A DNA stretch of 18,180 nt from an uncultured Ruminococcus sp. (lineage in GTDB: Bacteria; Bacillota; Clostridia; Oscillospirales; Ruminococcaceae). Location: assembly GCA_900550695.1 (NCBI GenBank), contig URTF01000041.1:1-18180 (forward strand), read 5' to 3'. Shown here one piece after another: positions 4,470 to 11,998 of this stretch. Positions within the stretch are counted from its first letter, which is position 1, and the number at the start of each line of letters is the position of its first letter. The position numbers were made by a program, and so were the translations under genes. The notes below the pieces were generated by a model that saw only the letters and a list, made by a program, of their open reading frames with translations, made no database searches and was not told where the DNA came from.

Positions 4470-6746
4470 AGTTTTTTCCTCCTGTTTATTTTTACCGCTT
4501 TTATTATGGCGGAATTTATCGTGTTTGGGGTCGTAAATTTTGGTGAGGTTAAGGCGGAGCGCATTAGTTACAACGCAGAAGCTCGAAAGGCTCATTGCGG
4601 CGGCGGCGAACATCGGGGTCAATGTCAGTCCGAGCGGTATAAACACGCCTGCGGCAACGGGGATTCCGATGCCGTTATAGATGAACGCCCAGAAGAGGTT
4701 CTCCTTGATATTCGTCAGAGTGTTTCGGCTGAGGCGTATTGCGGCAGGGACATCTTCAAGCCTGCTCTTCATAAGAACAACGTCTGCCGCATCTATTGCG
4801 ATATCCGTTCCTGCGCCTATTGCGATGCCCGAATCGGCTCTTGTGAGGGCAGGTGCGTCGTTTATTCCGTCGCCGACCATTGCGGTTCGTCCGCTTTCGC
4901 AAAGCTTTCTTACTGCGGCTTCTTTCCGGTCGGGGAGGACTCCTGCGATGACGTTGTCGATGCCTGCCTGAGCGGCAATTGCACGGGCGGTCTTTTCGTT
5001 ATCGCCCGTCAGCATTACAACGTTAAGGCCCATATTTTTGAGTTCCTCAACAGCCTTTTTGCTGTCCTCTTTTATAACATCGGCGGCGGCAAGTATGCCG
5101 ACAAGCTTTCCGTCATAGGCGAAGAATATCGGTGTTTTGCCCTGCTCGGCGAGTGCTTCATACTTTGCTGTTGTTTCGCTGTTGAGCTTTCCGAACTGCG
5201 AAGTGATGAACTCCGCTTTTCCGCCTACGGCTTTCTTTCCGTCAAGCGTTGCTTCAAGTCCGTTGCCCGAGAGAATTCGGAAATCCGTTGTTTCGGCGAG
5301 GGCAATGTTCCGCTCCTCGCCGTAAGCCGTAACAGCGGCGGCGAGAGGATGTTCGCTCTTCTTTTCAAGCGAGCAGGCAATGCGGAGAAGCTCTTCCTCC
5401 GAAGTGCCGTTGAGTGGGATAACATCGGTTATCTTAGGTTCGCCCTTGGTGATAGTTCCCGTCTTGTCGAGGGCGATGTTCTGAATTTTGCCCGTTTCTT
5501 CAAGCGAAGCGGCGGTCTTGAAAAGTATGCCGTTCTTTGCACCGACACCGCTTCCGACCATTATTGCGACAGGCGTTGCAAGTCCGAGTGCGCACGGACA
5601 GCTTATAACGAGCACGGTTATCCCTCTTGCAAGAGCATAACCCGTGGTCTGTCCGAGCGAAAGCCATACAACGAATGTAACGAGTGCTATTCCGATAACG
5701 GTCGGAACGAAGATACCCGAAACCTTGTCGGCAATCTTTGCGATAGGCGCTTTCGTTGCGGCGGCATCGCTCACCATTTGTATTATCTTTGAAAGTGCAG
5801 TTTCTTCGCCGACATTGACGGCTTTGCACTTCAGAAATCCCGACTGATTTATTGTTGCCGCCGAAACCTTGTCACCGACCTTTTTATCGGCAGGAATACT
5901 TTCGCCCGTGAGAGCCGATTCGTTGACGGCGCTTTCGCCCTCGGTGACAATACCGTCGGCAGGTATGCTTTCGCCCGGCTTTACAACGAAAATGTCACCC
6001 TTTACAACGTCCTCGGCAGGGATAGTCACCTCTGCGCCGTCACGAAGCACGGTCGCAGTTTTTGGTGCAAGTGCGATCAGACCTTTGAGAGCGTCCGTTG
6101 TCTTGCCTTTTGAGTGCGCTTCGAGCATTTTTCCGAGCGTTATAAGTGCAAGTATCATAGCCGCCGATTCAAAATATAGGTTGTGGACGTAGGACATCTG
6201 ATCCTCTGCAACCGTCATTGCGAACATCTCATAGACGCTGTAAATATAAGCCGCAGACGAGCCCAATGCAACAAGGCTGTCCATATTCGGCGACCTGTGC
6301 CACAGAGCCTTGAAACCGCTTATAAAGAAGCGCTGATTTATCACCATTACAGCCGTTGTGAGCAGAAGCTGAATGAGCGCAAGAGCGAAGTGGTTATGTT
6401 CAAGCACAGCAGGAATTTTCCAGCCCCACATCATCGCACCCATTGAGAAATACATCAGCACCGCAAGCAGTATAAGCGACGAAACAAGCCTTGCGATAAG
6501 CTTTTTCTCGCTATTGTCGGTCGGAGTCTCGGTTTTGGGGGATTTTCCGTTCTTGGCGGAGATTCCGTAGCCCGCTTTTTCAACGGCGGCGAAAATATCC
6601 GCCTGAGAAGCCGTTCCCTCAACACCCATTGAATTCGTCAGCAGGTTTACCGATACGGACGAAACACCCTTGACCGCCGAAACAGCCTTTTCGACCCTCG
6701 CACTGCAGGCGGCGCAGGTCATTCCCGTGACATTGTACTGTTTCAT
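4260..6746 (-). CDS. copA: Copper-exporting P1B-type ATPase CopA with C-terminal CopZ-like domain
   Basis: A membrane ATPase that exports Cu(I), 828 residues. An N-terminal HMA domain has GMTCAAC (Cys11, Cys14). Membrane helices start near residue 85. The actuator loop has TGES (280-283), the ion site SCPC (Cys383, Cys385) and the phosphorylation site DKTGT (Asp427). The nucleotide domain has SEHP (464-467), GDN (581-583) and GDGIND (625-630). The last helices carry the Cu(I)-type YN (690-691) and MSLSSFCVVTNALRL. After a basic linker (about 735-759) a second complete HMA domain (760-828, Cys771/Cys774) is fused in frame. I chose ATG 6746 because AAGGA is 9 bases upstream; ATG 6755 would leave no spacing. 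csoR ends 16 bases upstream, so this is a csoR-copA operon. The stop codon abuts a dispersed repeat. Confidence 0.95.
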   Translation of the reverse strand: MKQYNVTGMTCAACSARVEKAVSAVKGVSSVSVNLLTNSMGVEGTASQADIFAAVEKAGYGISAKNGKSPKTETPTDNSEKKLIARLVSSLILLAVLMYFSMGAMMWGWKIPAVLEHNHFALALIQLLLTTAVMVINQRFFISGFKALWHRSPNMDSLVALGSSAAYIYSVYEMFAMTVAEDQMSYVHNLYFESAAMILALITLGKMLEAHSKGKTTDALKGLIALAPKTATVLRDGAEVTIPAEDVVKGDIFVVKPGESIPADGIVTEGESAVNESALTGESIPADKKVGDKVSAATINQSGFLKCKAVNVGEETALSKIIQMVSDAAATKAPIAKIADKVSGIFVPTVIGIALVTFVVWLSLGQTTGYALARGITVLVISCPCALGLATPVAIMVGSGVGAKNGILFKTAASLEETGKIQNIALDKTGTITKGEPKITDVIPLNGTSEEELLRIACSLEKKSEHPLAAAVTAYGEERNIALAETTDFRILSGNGLEATLDGKKAVGGKAEFITSQFGKLNSETTAKYEALAEQGKTPIFFAYDGKLVGILAAADVIKEDSKKAVEELKNMGLNVVMLTGDNEKTARAIAAQAGIDNVIAGVLPDRKEAAVRKLCESGRTAMVGDGINDAPALTRADSGIAIGAGTDIAIDAADVVLMKSRLEDVPAAIRLSRNTLTNIKENLFWAFIYNGIGIPVAAGVFIPLGLTLTPMFAAAAMSLSSFCVVTNALRLNLTKIYDPKHDKFRHNKSGKNKQEEKTMTKTIKIEGMMCSHCEAAVKKALEAVDGVVSAEASHEKKNAVVTLSKDVPNDVLKKAVEDKEYTVLGVE

Positions 6747-6762
6747 TTTTATCATTCCTTTT

Positions 6763-7071
6763 TTACATCAATCTTTTGATTATGGAGATAAGCTCGCCAA
6801 CAACTTCATCGTTGCCTTCACGAATGTTATTCACAACGCAGGTGCTTATGTGACTTTCGAGCAGCTCACGGTTGAAAGCGTCCACCGCCGCACCGACCGC
6901 CGCCGACTGGGTGAGGATATCGGTGCAGTAAGCATTGTCTTCGAGCATTTTTTTGATGCCCCTGACCTGTCCCTCGATGCGGTTCAGACGGTTCATGAGC
7001 TTTTTGTACTCTTCTGGCGAACGTTCCTTGGTTTTTTTACATTCCGAGCATTTGCAGCATTTTTTATCCAT
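6763..7071 (-). CDS. csoR: CsoR-family copper-sensing repressor
   Basis: A 102-residue all-helical DUF156/CsoR repressor that releases DNA on binding Cu(I). The Cu(I) ligands of true CsoR are present: Cys49 (AYCTDIL), His74 (ESHISTC) and Cys78, which separates it from formaldehyde- or persulfide-sensing relatives. The DNA-facing helix has NRLNRIEGQVRGIKKML (27-43). An extra N-terminal cysteine cluster (Cys5, 6, 8, 11) is unusual and could bind metal. AAGGAG lies 11 bases before the ATG. It is the first gene of the copper operon, with copA starting 16 bases after its stop, and its operator sits in its own promoter at 7107-7135, so it is autoregulated. Confidence 0.93.
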   Translation of the reverse strand: MDKKCCKCSECKKTKERSPEEYKKLMNRLNRIEGQVRGIKKMLEDNAYCTDILTQSAAVGAAVDAFNRELLESHISTCVVNNIREGNDEVVGELISIIKRLM

Positions 7072-7106
7072 AACGAAATTATCTCCTTGATCTTTCGGTT
7101 TATTCC

Positions 7107-7135
7107 ATTATATACCCCCTTAGGGTATTTGTCAA
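7107..7135 (-). promoter_or_regulatory. csoR-copA promoter with CsoR operator in the spacer
   Basis: Minus strand: TTGACA (7135-7130), 17 bases, TATAAT (7112-7107), a perfect promoter. The spacer is AATACCCTAAGGGGGTA, which closely matches the CsoR operator of the Bacillus copZA promoter as I recall it. The dyad is TACCC/GGGTA at 7113-7127. Bound repressor would block RNA polymerase directly. Confidence 0.85.
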
Positions 7136-7351
7136 GAGGGGAATGATAAAAATGCGGAATTAGGAATGCGGAATGCGGAATTATTTCAATGCGTAATGCG
7201 TAATTCGTAATGCGTAATTATCTTTGTTCCGAAAAACGTAAATTGTAGGGGCGAATTCTATATCCGCCCGTTGCAAACCTTGTGTTTTAAACAAAATATC
7301 TGTAGTGGACGGGTTTACCATCCGATTTTCGGCAACAATTATCCACAAAGA

Positions 7352-7396
7352 AAACACCCCTGTTTAACGGATAAACCGTTGAAAACAGGGGTGTTT
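7352..7396. repeat. Long hairpin at the centre of the composite repeat
   Basis: AAACACCCCTGTTTAACGG (7352-7370) pairs with 7376-7396 across ATAAA, 19 pairs with a 2-base bulge (GA). On the plus strand it ends in TGTTTGTTTATT, so it could terminate transcription, but its central position suggests it is part of the element. Confidence 0.6.
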
Positions 7397-7412
7397 GTTT
7401 ATTGTGAAACAC

Positions 7413-7756
7413 ATTGCGGCGCAGGACGTGAAACCGGTTCCTCTACATTAATTCGTTCTGTACAGCATTTGTGCATTAAACGGGCGGATATGGAATCTGC
7501 CCCTACGAAATTTAGGTGTTTTGCAATCAATGTACGGAACAAAAATAATTCCGCATTCCGAATTCCTAATTCCGAATTCGTCAGAAAACGCCTTGCGGTG
7601 TGGGACGGAAAACCCGTCCCTCCACATTAATTCGTTCTGTACAGCATTTGTGCATTAAAAGGGCGGATATAGAATCCGCCCCTACGGAAATGCTGTTTTT
7701 ACCGTAAATTTGCGGAGCAAAATAATTCCGCATTCCGAATTCCTAATTCCGAATTA
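7413..7756. repeat. Two tandem copies of a roughly 175-bp repeat unit
   Basis: Copy A begins at 7413 and copy B at 7593, a period of about 180. Shared landmarks: TTGCGG, CTACATTAATTCGTTCTG or CCACATTAATTCGTTCTG, CAGCATTTGTGCATTAAA, the GGGCGGATAT-GCCCCTAC palindrome, and a terminal AATTCCGCATTCCG block. Between the palindrome and the terminal block the copies have diverged strongly. Confidence 0.75.
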
Positions 7757-8641
7757 TTCTACAACGCCGCCTTCAACAACAAGGTTTTCCTTGTCTACAG
7801 CCGGACCGTAAACATCTGCGAGAGTTGCATCGTAGTCATTGTGGAAGAAGTTTTCGCCTGCAAGAGAGGTGATCTCATCGTTGATGTAGGTGAGAAGTGT
7901 TTCGTTGCCCTTTGTAACTGCAGGTGCGATCGTATCAAGGCTGCCGAGGGACTCAATGCCTACTGTAAAGCCGGGGTTCTGCATTGCCCATGCGAGGACT
8001 TCTGTGTTGTCTGTGGAGAATGCATCGCCTCTGCCGTCCTGAAGTGCGGAGTAAGCTTCATTGTATTCGTCGAACTTTACAAGTTCAAGACCGTTGTACT
8101 GGTTTTCTGTAAAGAACTGCTCTGCTGTTGTACCCTTTACAACGATGAGCTTCTTGTTTTCGAGGTCTGCTTCGGAGTTGATAGGTGCGCTTTCGGGGGA
8201 AACTACGCCGAGTGCGACCTTCATATAAGGAAGTGCAAAGTCGACCTTTTCAGCTCTTTCCTCCGTTACTGTAAAGTTTGCGAGGATAATGTCTACCTTG
8301 CCTGTGATGAGATATTCCGCTCTGTTTGCGGCTTCAACGGAAACGAGTTCAAGTTCTGTTCCGAGATCCTGTGCAAGTCTTTTTGCGAAGTAAACATCGT
8401 AGCCCTGATATTCGCCATTGTTGTCAACATAGCCGAACGGGTTCTTATCGGAGAAAACGCCGATCTTAAGTGTGCCGCTTTCCTTGATCTCGTCAACTGT
8501 GCGGTAAACCTTTGTGTTTGCATCTGTTGATGCTGCGTCTGTGTTTGTGTCTGCTGCCTTATTTCCGCAAGCTGTAAAGGAAACTGCGATAGCTGCTGCG
8601 GATAAAGCTGCAAGAATTTTCCTGAAACCAAACTTTTTCAT
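7754..8641 (-). CDS. Polar amino-acid ABC transporter, substrate-binding lipoprotein (SBP family 3)
   Basis: A lipoprotein of 295 residues that captures an amino acid outside the membrane. Signal peptide with lipobox FTAC (Cys25), short linker, then family 3 landmarks: SGTLKIGVFSDKNPFGY (55-71), GYDVYFAKRLA (78-88), VDIILANFTVTEERAEKVDF (116-135) and a C-terminal YGPAV. The Arg in NRAEYL and the ANFT/ER motif are typical of amino-acid-binding members; cysteine, glutamine or other polar amino acids are possible and the substrate is not decided. AAAGGGAG lies 7 bases before the ATG. It is the last gene of a four-gene operon, 29 bases after the ATPase. Its stop codon is the first triplet of a dispersed repeat. 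Confidence 0.9.
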   Translation of the reverse strand: MKKFGFRKILAALSAAAIAVSFTACGNKAADTNTDAASTDANTKVYRTVDEIKESGTLKIGVFSDKNPFGYVDNNGEYQGYDVYFAKRLAQDLGTELELVSVEAANRAEYLITGKVDIILANFTVTEERAEKVDFALPYMKVALGVVSPESAPINSEADLENKKLIVVKGTTAEQFFTENQYNGLELVKFDEYNEAYSALQDGRGDAFSTDNTEVLAWAMQNPGFTVGIESLGSLDTIAPAVTKGNETLLTYINDEITSLAGENFFHNDYDATLADVYGPAVDKENLVVEGGVVE

Positions 8642-8670
8642 AAATTTCTCCCTTTCTGTATCGAAACCTT

Positions 8671-9414
8671 TTATTCCGAATATGTGAATGTTTTAAGGAA
8701 CTGCTTTGCACGTTCCGTTTTCGGAGCGTCAAAGAACTGTTCGGGCGTTCCCTCTTCGACTATCTCGCCGCCGTCAAGGAAGATGATCCTGTCTGCGACA
8801 GCCTTTGCGAACGCCATTTCGTGGGTAACTATCATCATCGTTGTTCCGCTCTTTGCAAGGTCAAGAACAACTTTGAGCACTTCATGCACCATTTCGGGGT
8901 CAAGAGCCGCCGTGATCTCATCGAGAAGAATGATATCGGGGTGGATTATAAGGCTGCGGACGATAGCCGCGCGCTGTTTCTGTCCGCCCGAAAGCTCATT
9001 CGGGTAGGAATCCGCTTTTCCTGCAAGACCTACTCTGTCGAGGAGCTTCAGTGTCTCTTCCTCGACCTCTTTTTTGTCACGCTTCTGGACTTTGAGCGGT
9101 GCGAGTGCTATATTCTGTGCGATCGTCATGTGTGGGAAAAGGTCGTAGCTCTGAAAGACCATTCCGATATGCTGACGAATTTTTGTAAGGCTTTTTTTGC
9201 CGTAAAGTACAGGTTCACCGTGGAGCGCAACGCTTCCGCCCTGTATAGGTTCAAGTCCGTTCAGACAGCGCAGGAATGTGCTCTTTCCGCAGCCTGACGG
9301 TCCGATAAGTACGATGACCTCGCCCTTTTCGACCGAGATCGAAATATCTTTGAGGATAACGTTGTCGCCGAATTGCTTATGCAGGTTTTTTACCTCGATT
9401 ATTGTTTCCGCCAT
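8671..9414 (-). CDS. Amino-acid ABC transporter ATP-binding protein (GlnQ-like)
   Basis: The cytosolic ATPase of the polar amino-acid importer, 247 residues, normal for the GlnQ/HisP class. Walker A GPSGCGKST (38-46), Q-loop FQSYDLF (87-93), signature LSGGQKQR (141-148), Walker B IILLDE (161-166), D-loop ALDPE and H-loop His198 (VTHEM). The Walker B region reads DEITAALDPE, where DEPT is commonest; the catalytic Glu166 is intact, so activity is expected. AAGGAG lies 8 bases before the ATG, directly after the permease stop, showing tight operon packing. Confidence 0.93.
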   Translation of the reverse strand: MAETIIEVKNLHKQFGDNVILKDISISVEKGEVIVLIGPSGCGKSTFLRCLNGLEPIQGGSVALHGEPVLYGKKSLTKIRQHIGMVFQSYDLFPHMTIAQNIALAPLKVQKRDKKEVEEETLKLLDRVGLAGKADSYPNELSGGQKQRAAIVRSLIIHPDIILLDEITAALDPEMVHEVLKVVLDLAKSGTTMMIVTHEMAFAKAVADRIIFLDGGEIVEEGTPEQFFDAPKTERAKQFLKTFTYSE

Positions 9415-9426
9415 TATACAAACTCC

Positions 9427-10107
9427 TTATGCCGAAAGCTTTTTCTGCTTCTTATCAATAGCTGTCGAAAGCATCGAGAGCGGGAAGCAGACTGCAAAAT
9501 ACATTACGAATATCGTTCCGTAGACCCAAAGCGCAGCGTTCGGTGCTTCAAAGCGGTTCGCATCGATTATCTGCTTGCCGACTTTGAGAACTTCCGTAAC
9601 GCCGATGAGCGAAACGAGCGCAGTGGTCTTTATCATTCTTGTTGAAAGATTGATAATGTTCGGGATAAGCAGGCGTATTGCCTGCGGAAAAATAACGTAG
9701 ATATAAGCCTGAAACCTGGTAAGTCCGAGCGATGTTGAGGATTCATACTGATGAACGGGGACGCTTTCAAAGCCGCCTCGGATAAGGTCGCCCATTTCAG
9801 CCGCGCCCCATATCGTGAATACGATTATCGCCGAAGTTTCGCCCGAAAGATTGATGCCGAGAGTTCGTACGATGCCGAAGAACACGATGAAAAGCCAGAC
9901 GAGCTGTGGCATTATGCGGACGATCTCAAGGTAAGCTCTGCAAACCGCTCTGACTGCCTTGTTCTTCATTCTCATAGCAGCGCCGAGCAGCGAGCCGAGG
10001 ATAAGCGAGAAGCCTATCGATATGAGAGCGATACGTATCGTGACCCAAAGTCCGCCGAGCAGTCTTAAAAAATTGTTGCCCTCGAATACTATTTTAAGCC
10101 CCTCCAC
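9427..10107 (-). CDS. Amino-acid ABC transporter permease, second subunit
   Basis: An inner-membrane HisM/GlnP-family permease of 226 residues with about five hydrophobic spans. The EAA loop that docks the ATPase is clear: YESSTSLGLTRFQAYIYVIFP, in the C-terminal third. The start is GTG 10107, because AAGGAGG lies 7 bases upstream; a TTG at 10125 would place that site inside the gene. With this start it overlaps the preceding permease gene by 14 bases, which suggests translational coupling of the two halves of a heterodimeric channel. It is followed after 12 bases by the ATPase. Confidence 0.9.
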   Translation of the reverse strand: MEGLKIVFEGNNFLRLLGGLWVTIRIALISIGFSLILGSLLGAAMRMKNKAVRAVCRAYLEIVRIMPQLVWLFIVFFGIVRTLGINLSGETSAIIVFTIWGAAEMGDLIRGGFESVPVHQYESSTSLGLTRFQAYIYVIFPQAIRLLIPNIINLSTRMIKTTALVSLIGVTEVLKVGKQIIDANRFEAPNAALWVYGTIFVMYFAVCFPLSMLSTAIDKKQKKLSA

Positions 10108-10747
10108 GGCGAAGCCTCCTTTCAAGCACCGAACACAGCAGCGATATCGGTAAAATGATGATAAGGTATGCTATGACGAGCATAAAGAGCGACTCCGTTG
10201 TGCTGGAGTACATTCCGATAAGATCCTTTGCTACGTACATAAGGTCGGCAAGTGCGACTGCGCTGAAAACGCTCGTTTCTTTCAGAAGAAAGATCATATT
10301 TGCGCTCACGGCAGGCATTGCAGCCGCCGCTGCCCTTGGAAAAACGACATAGCGCATTACCTGACCTCTTGTAAGTCCGAGGCTTTCCGCAGATTCTATC
10401 TGGGCTTTTTTTATGCTTTGGAAACCGCTTAAAAATGATTCTGACATATAGCTTCCGCCGAGGAATGTAAGTCCGATTATGCCGCAGGCTTCGGAGGAGA
10501 GAACTATTCCTGCCTTCGGAAGTCCGAAATAAAGGAAAAACAGCTGTACGATGAGCGGCGTGTTTCTCGAAAGCTCGGTGTAAATGACTGTGACAGTGTG
10601 CAGAACGGGTATCTTGTAGTACCTTGTCAGTGCGCATATCAGTCCGACGATCGTTGAAAGCACAATACCTATAGCGCCCGTTACGACCGTCAGCACCGCT
10701 GCTTTGACATAAAGCGGATAATGCTGCGAAATAAATGTCAGATCCAT
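10094..10747 (-). CDS. Amino-acid ABC transporter permease, first subunit
   Basis: An inner-membrane permease of 217 residues, first gene of the importer operon. Typical HisMQ features: N-terminal span after MDLTFISQHYPLYVKAA, the YTELSRNTPLIVQLFFLYF region, and the EAA loop IESAESLGLTRGQVMRYVVFP. The start is ATG 10747 with CGGAGG 5-6 bases upstream; the longer reading from TTG 10768 would put the ribosome site inside the coding region. With the partner at 9427-10107 it should form the transmembrane pore. Substrate specificity cannot be read from it. Confidence 0.9.
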   Translation of the reverse strand: MDLTFISQHYPLYVKAAVLTVVTGAIGIVLSTIVGLICALTRYYKIPVLHTVTVIYTELSRNTPLIVQLFFLYFGLPKAGIVLSSEACGIIGLTFLGGSYMSESFLSGFQSIKKAQIESAESLGLTRGQVMRYVVFPRAAAAAMPAVSANMIFLLKETSVFSAVALADLMYVAKDLIGMYSSTTESLFMLVIAYLIIILPISLLCSVLERRLRRGGA

Positions 10748-10852
10748 GGTTTCCTCCGTTTTTATCAATTTTTTGTGCTTTTAGCGTTCCGCAGGAAACA
10801 ATATATAAGTAATTCCCTATGTATTAAGAACAGCCACAAACAGCAATTCTTA

Positions 10853-10881
10853 ATTATACAACTAAAACGCTGAAAAGTCCA
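10853..10881 (-). promoter_or_regulatory. Candidate promoter of the amino-acid importer, inside the metQ terminator
   Basis: Minus strand: TGGACT (10881-10876, four of six consensus bases), 17 bases, TATAAT (10858-10853). The -35 lies in the loop of the preceding hairpin and the spacer overlaps its 3' arm. The predicted 5' leader is about 100 bases (10847-10748); I see no leader peptide or known riboswitch in it. Confidence 0.5.
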
Positions 10882-10892
10882 GCGTTTTAGTT
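10860..10892 (-). terminator. Hairpin after metQ
   Basis: AACTAAAACGCTG (10860-10872) and CAGCGTTTTAGTT (10880-10892), 13 perfect pairs with a 7-base loop, 17 bases past the metQ stop. Reading minus, the U residues lie inside the 3' arm (GTTTTAGTTG); reading plus, a five-T run follows three bases later. It probably ends the met operon. Confidence 0.6.
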
Positions 10893-10909
10893 AGGTTTTT
10901 AATGAATTT

Positions 10910-11854
10910 TCAGAAAATTGCTACAACTGCGCCGTTGTAGTTTTCAGCGATGAAATCCTTAACTTCGTCAGTTTCGAGTGCGGAAACGAGAGCCTGGATC
11001 TTAGGAAGGTTTTCATTGCCGCTCTTTACTGCAATAATGTTTGCATAGGTCTGAGCTGCATCACCGGAAGCATCTTCGGAAGCGATAGCGTCTGCGATCT
11101 TAAGACCTGCTGCAAGAGCATAGTTGCCGTTGATAACTGCGAGAGAACCGTCGCCTGCGTTAGCGAACTGAGCTGCAACTGTATCAGCCTGAACAGTTGT
11201 GATGTTGAAGCCGTGGTCATCAACGATGTCGAGTGTCTTTACGCCGTCAAGAGCGTTTGCACCCTCGGGGAGAGTGATAAGACCTTCCTGTGCGAGGAGG
11301 AGGAGAGCTCTTGTTTCGTTGCTGTCGTCAGCAGGGATCACAATTGTTGCACCCTCGGGGATATCAGCAACGCTTGCAATGCCGTTGGCATAAAGTCCGA
11401 ATGGTTCATAGTGAATGGAAGCTACGGAAACAAGGTCAGTACCGTTGGCTTCGTTGAAGCTGTTGAGGTAAGGAGTGTGCTGGTAGTAGTTAGCGTCAAG
11501 CTCACCGTCAGCAACAGCCTTGTCGGGGAGTACATAGTCATCATAAATTGTGATCTGGAGGTCATAGCCCTGCTCTGCGAGCTTATCCTTAACGAATTCA
11601 AGTATCTCACCGTGAGGTGTGGAGGTTGCGCCGATCTTGATAACGTTGTCGCCATCGGCAGCAGTTGTTTCAGCAGCCTCTGTTTCAGCGTTTGCGTCAG
11701 CAGCTTCTGTATCTGCTGCTGCGTTGTCAGCTGCGGAGGTATCGGCAGTTGTATCCGATGCTGTGTCGGCTGTGCTTGAAGAGCAGCCTGTGAGTGCGAG
11801 TGCTGCGACAGAGAATGCAGCGATGATGCTTGTTAATACAGTATTCTTTTTCAT
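10910..11854 (-). CDS. metQ: Methionine-binding lipoprotein MetQ (NlpA family)
   Basis: The extracellular receptor of the methionine importer, 314 residues. Signal peptide and lipobox ALTGC (Cys24), then a remarkable low-complexity linker (about 25-70) made almost only of Ala, Asp, Thr, Glu and Ser, then the NlpA fold from VIKIGATSTPHGEIL. Family landmarks: DGELDANYYQHTPYLNSF, HYEPFGLY and VINGNYALAAGL. The family binds D/L-methionine and sometimes small peptides. AAGGAG lies about 9-10 bases before the ATG. It follows metI after 267 bases that contain a small peptide ORF and two hairpins, a gap long enough for separate control of the receptor level. Confidence 0.92.
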   Translation of the reverse strand: MKKNTVLTSIIAAFSVAALALTGCSSSTADTASDTTADTSAADNAAADTEAADANAETEAAETTAADGDNVIKIGATSTPHGEILEFVKDKLAEQGYDLQITIYDDYVLPDKAVADGELDANYYQHTPYLNSFNEANGTDLVSVASIHYEPFGLYANGIASVADIPEGATIVIPADDSNETRALLLLAQEGLITLPEGANALDGVKTLDIVDDHGFNITTVQADTVAAQFANAGDGSLAVINGNYALAAGLKIADAIASEDASGDAAQTYANIIAVKSGNENLPKIQALVSALETDEVKDFIAENYNGAVVAIF

Positions 11855-11943
11855 AATAGTTTTTCTCCTTCATTATACGGCGGGGATGCCCCGCGGCAGA
11901 TTCGCAGGTAAAATATACAGTAATTGATAATATTCTACCCGGT

Positions 11944-11980
11944 AACAAAACATCATCTATTCAATAGATTATGCTTTGTT
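11944..11980 (-). terminator. Hairpin between metI and metQ (possible attenuator)
   Basis: 11944-11959 and 11965-11980 pair over 16 positions with one mismatch and one G-U around a 5-base loop. Reading minus, it starts 18 bases after the stop of the small ORF at 11999-12076 and ends in TTTTGTTACC, so its U-run is weak and inside the stem. It may reduce transcription into metQ or stabilise the upstream mRNA. A second, GC-rich hairpin (GCGGGG/CCCCGC, 11880-11894) lies just before the metQ ribosome site. Confidence 0.5.
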
Positions 11981-11998
11981 TCAGTTTTTGGTGAATGA

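Larger units (their letters stand above)
7150..7756. repeat. Composite intergenic repeat with inverted ends (about 600 bp)
   Basis: No gene is credible here. The left end (7150-7270) runs GCGGAATTAGGAATGCGG, then AATGCGTAATTCGTAATG, then CTTTGTTCCG and GTAGGGGCGAATTCTATATC. The right end (7660-7756), read on the other strand, has the same modules in the same order, with TTTTGCTCCGC and GTAGGGGCGGATTCTATATC. The interior holds a long hairpin (7352-7396) and a tandem duplication (7413-7756). The right end runs directly into the stop codon of the substrate-binding protein gene. This looks like nested MITE-type elements; no transposase is present. Confidence 0.7.

Noticed and set aside
4428..5792. 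A 454-codon open frame on the plus strand opposite copA
   Set aside because: It lies wholly antisense to a complete copA with all motifs, has low-complexity Cys-rich text and no ribosome site. It arises from codon bias of copA.
7271..7630. 119-codon plus-strand ORF
   Set aside because: It covers the hairpin and repeat units of the composite element, with no ribosome site.
7413..7756. CRISPR array
   Set aside because: Only two long imperfect units with similar interiors; no short identical repeats with unique spacers and no cas genes.
11872..11877. TATAAT on the minus strand just before the metQ ribosome site
   Set aside because: No -35 at a suitable distance, and a start here would leave almost no leader for ribosome binding.
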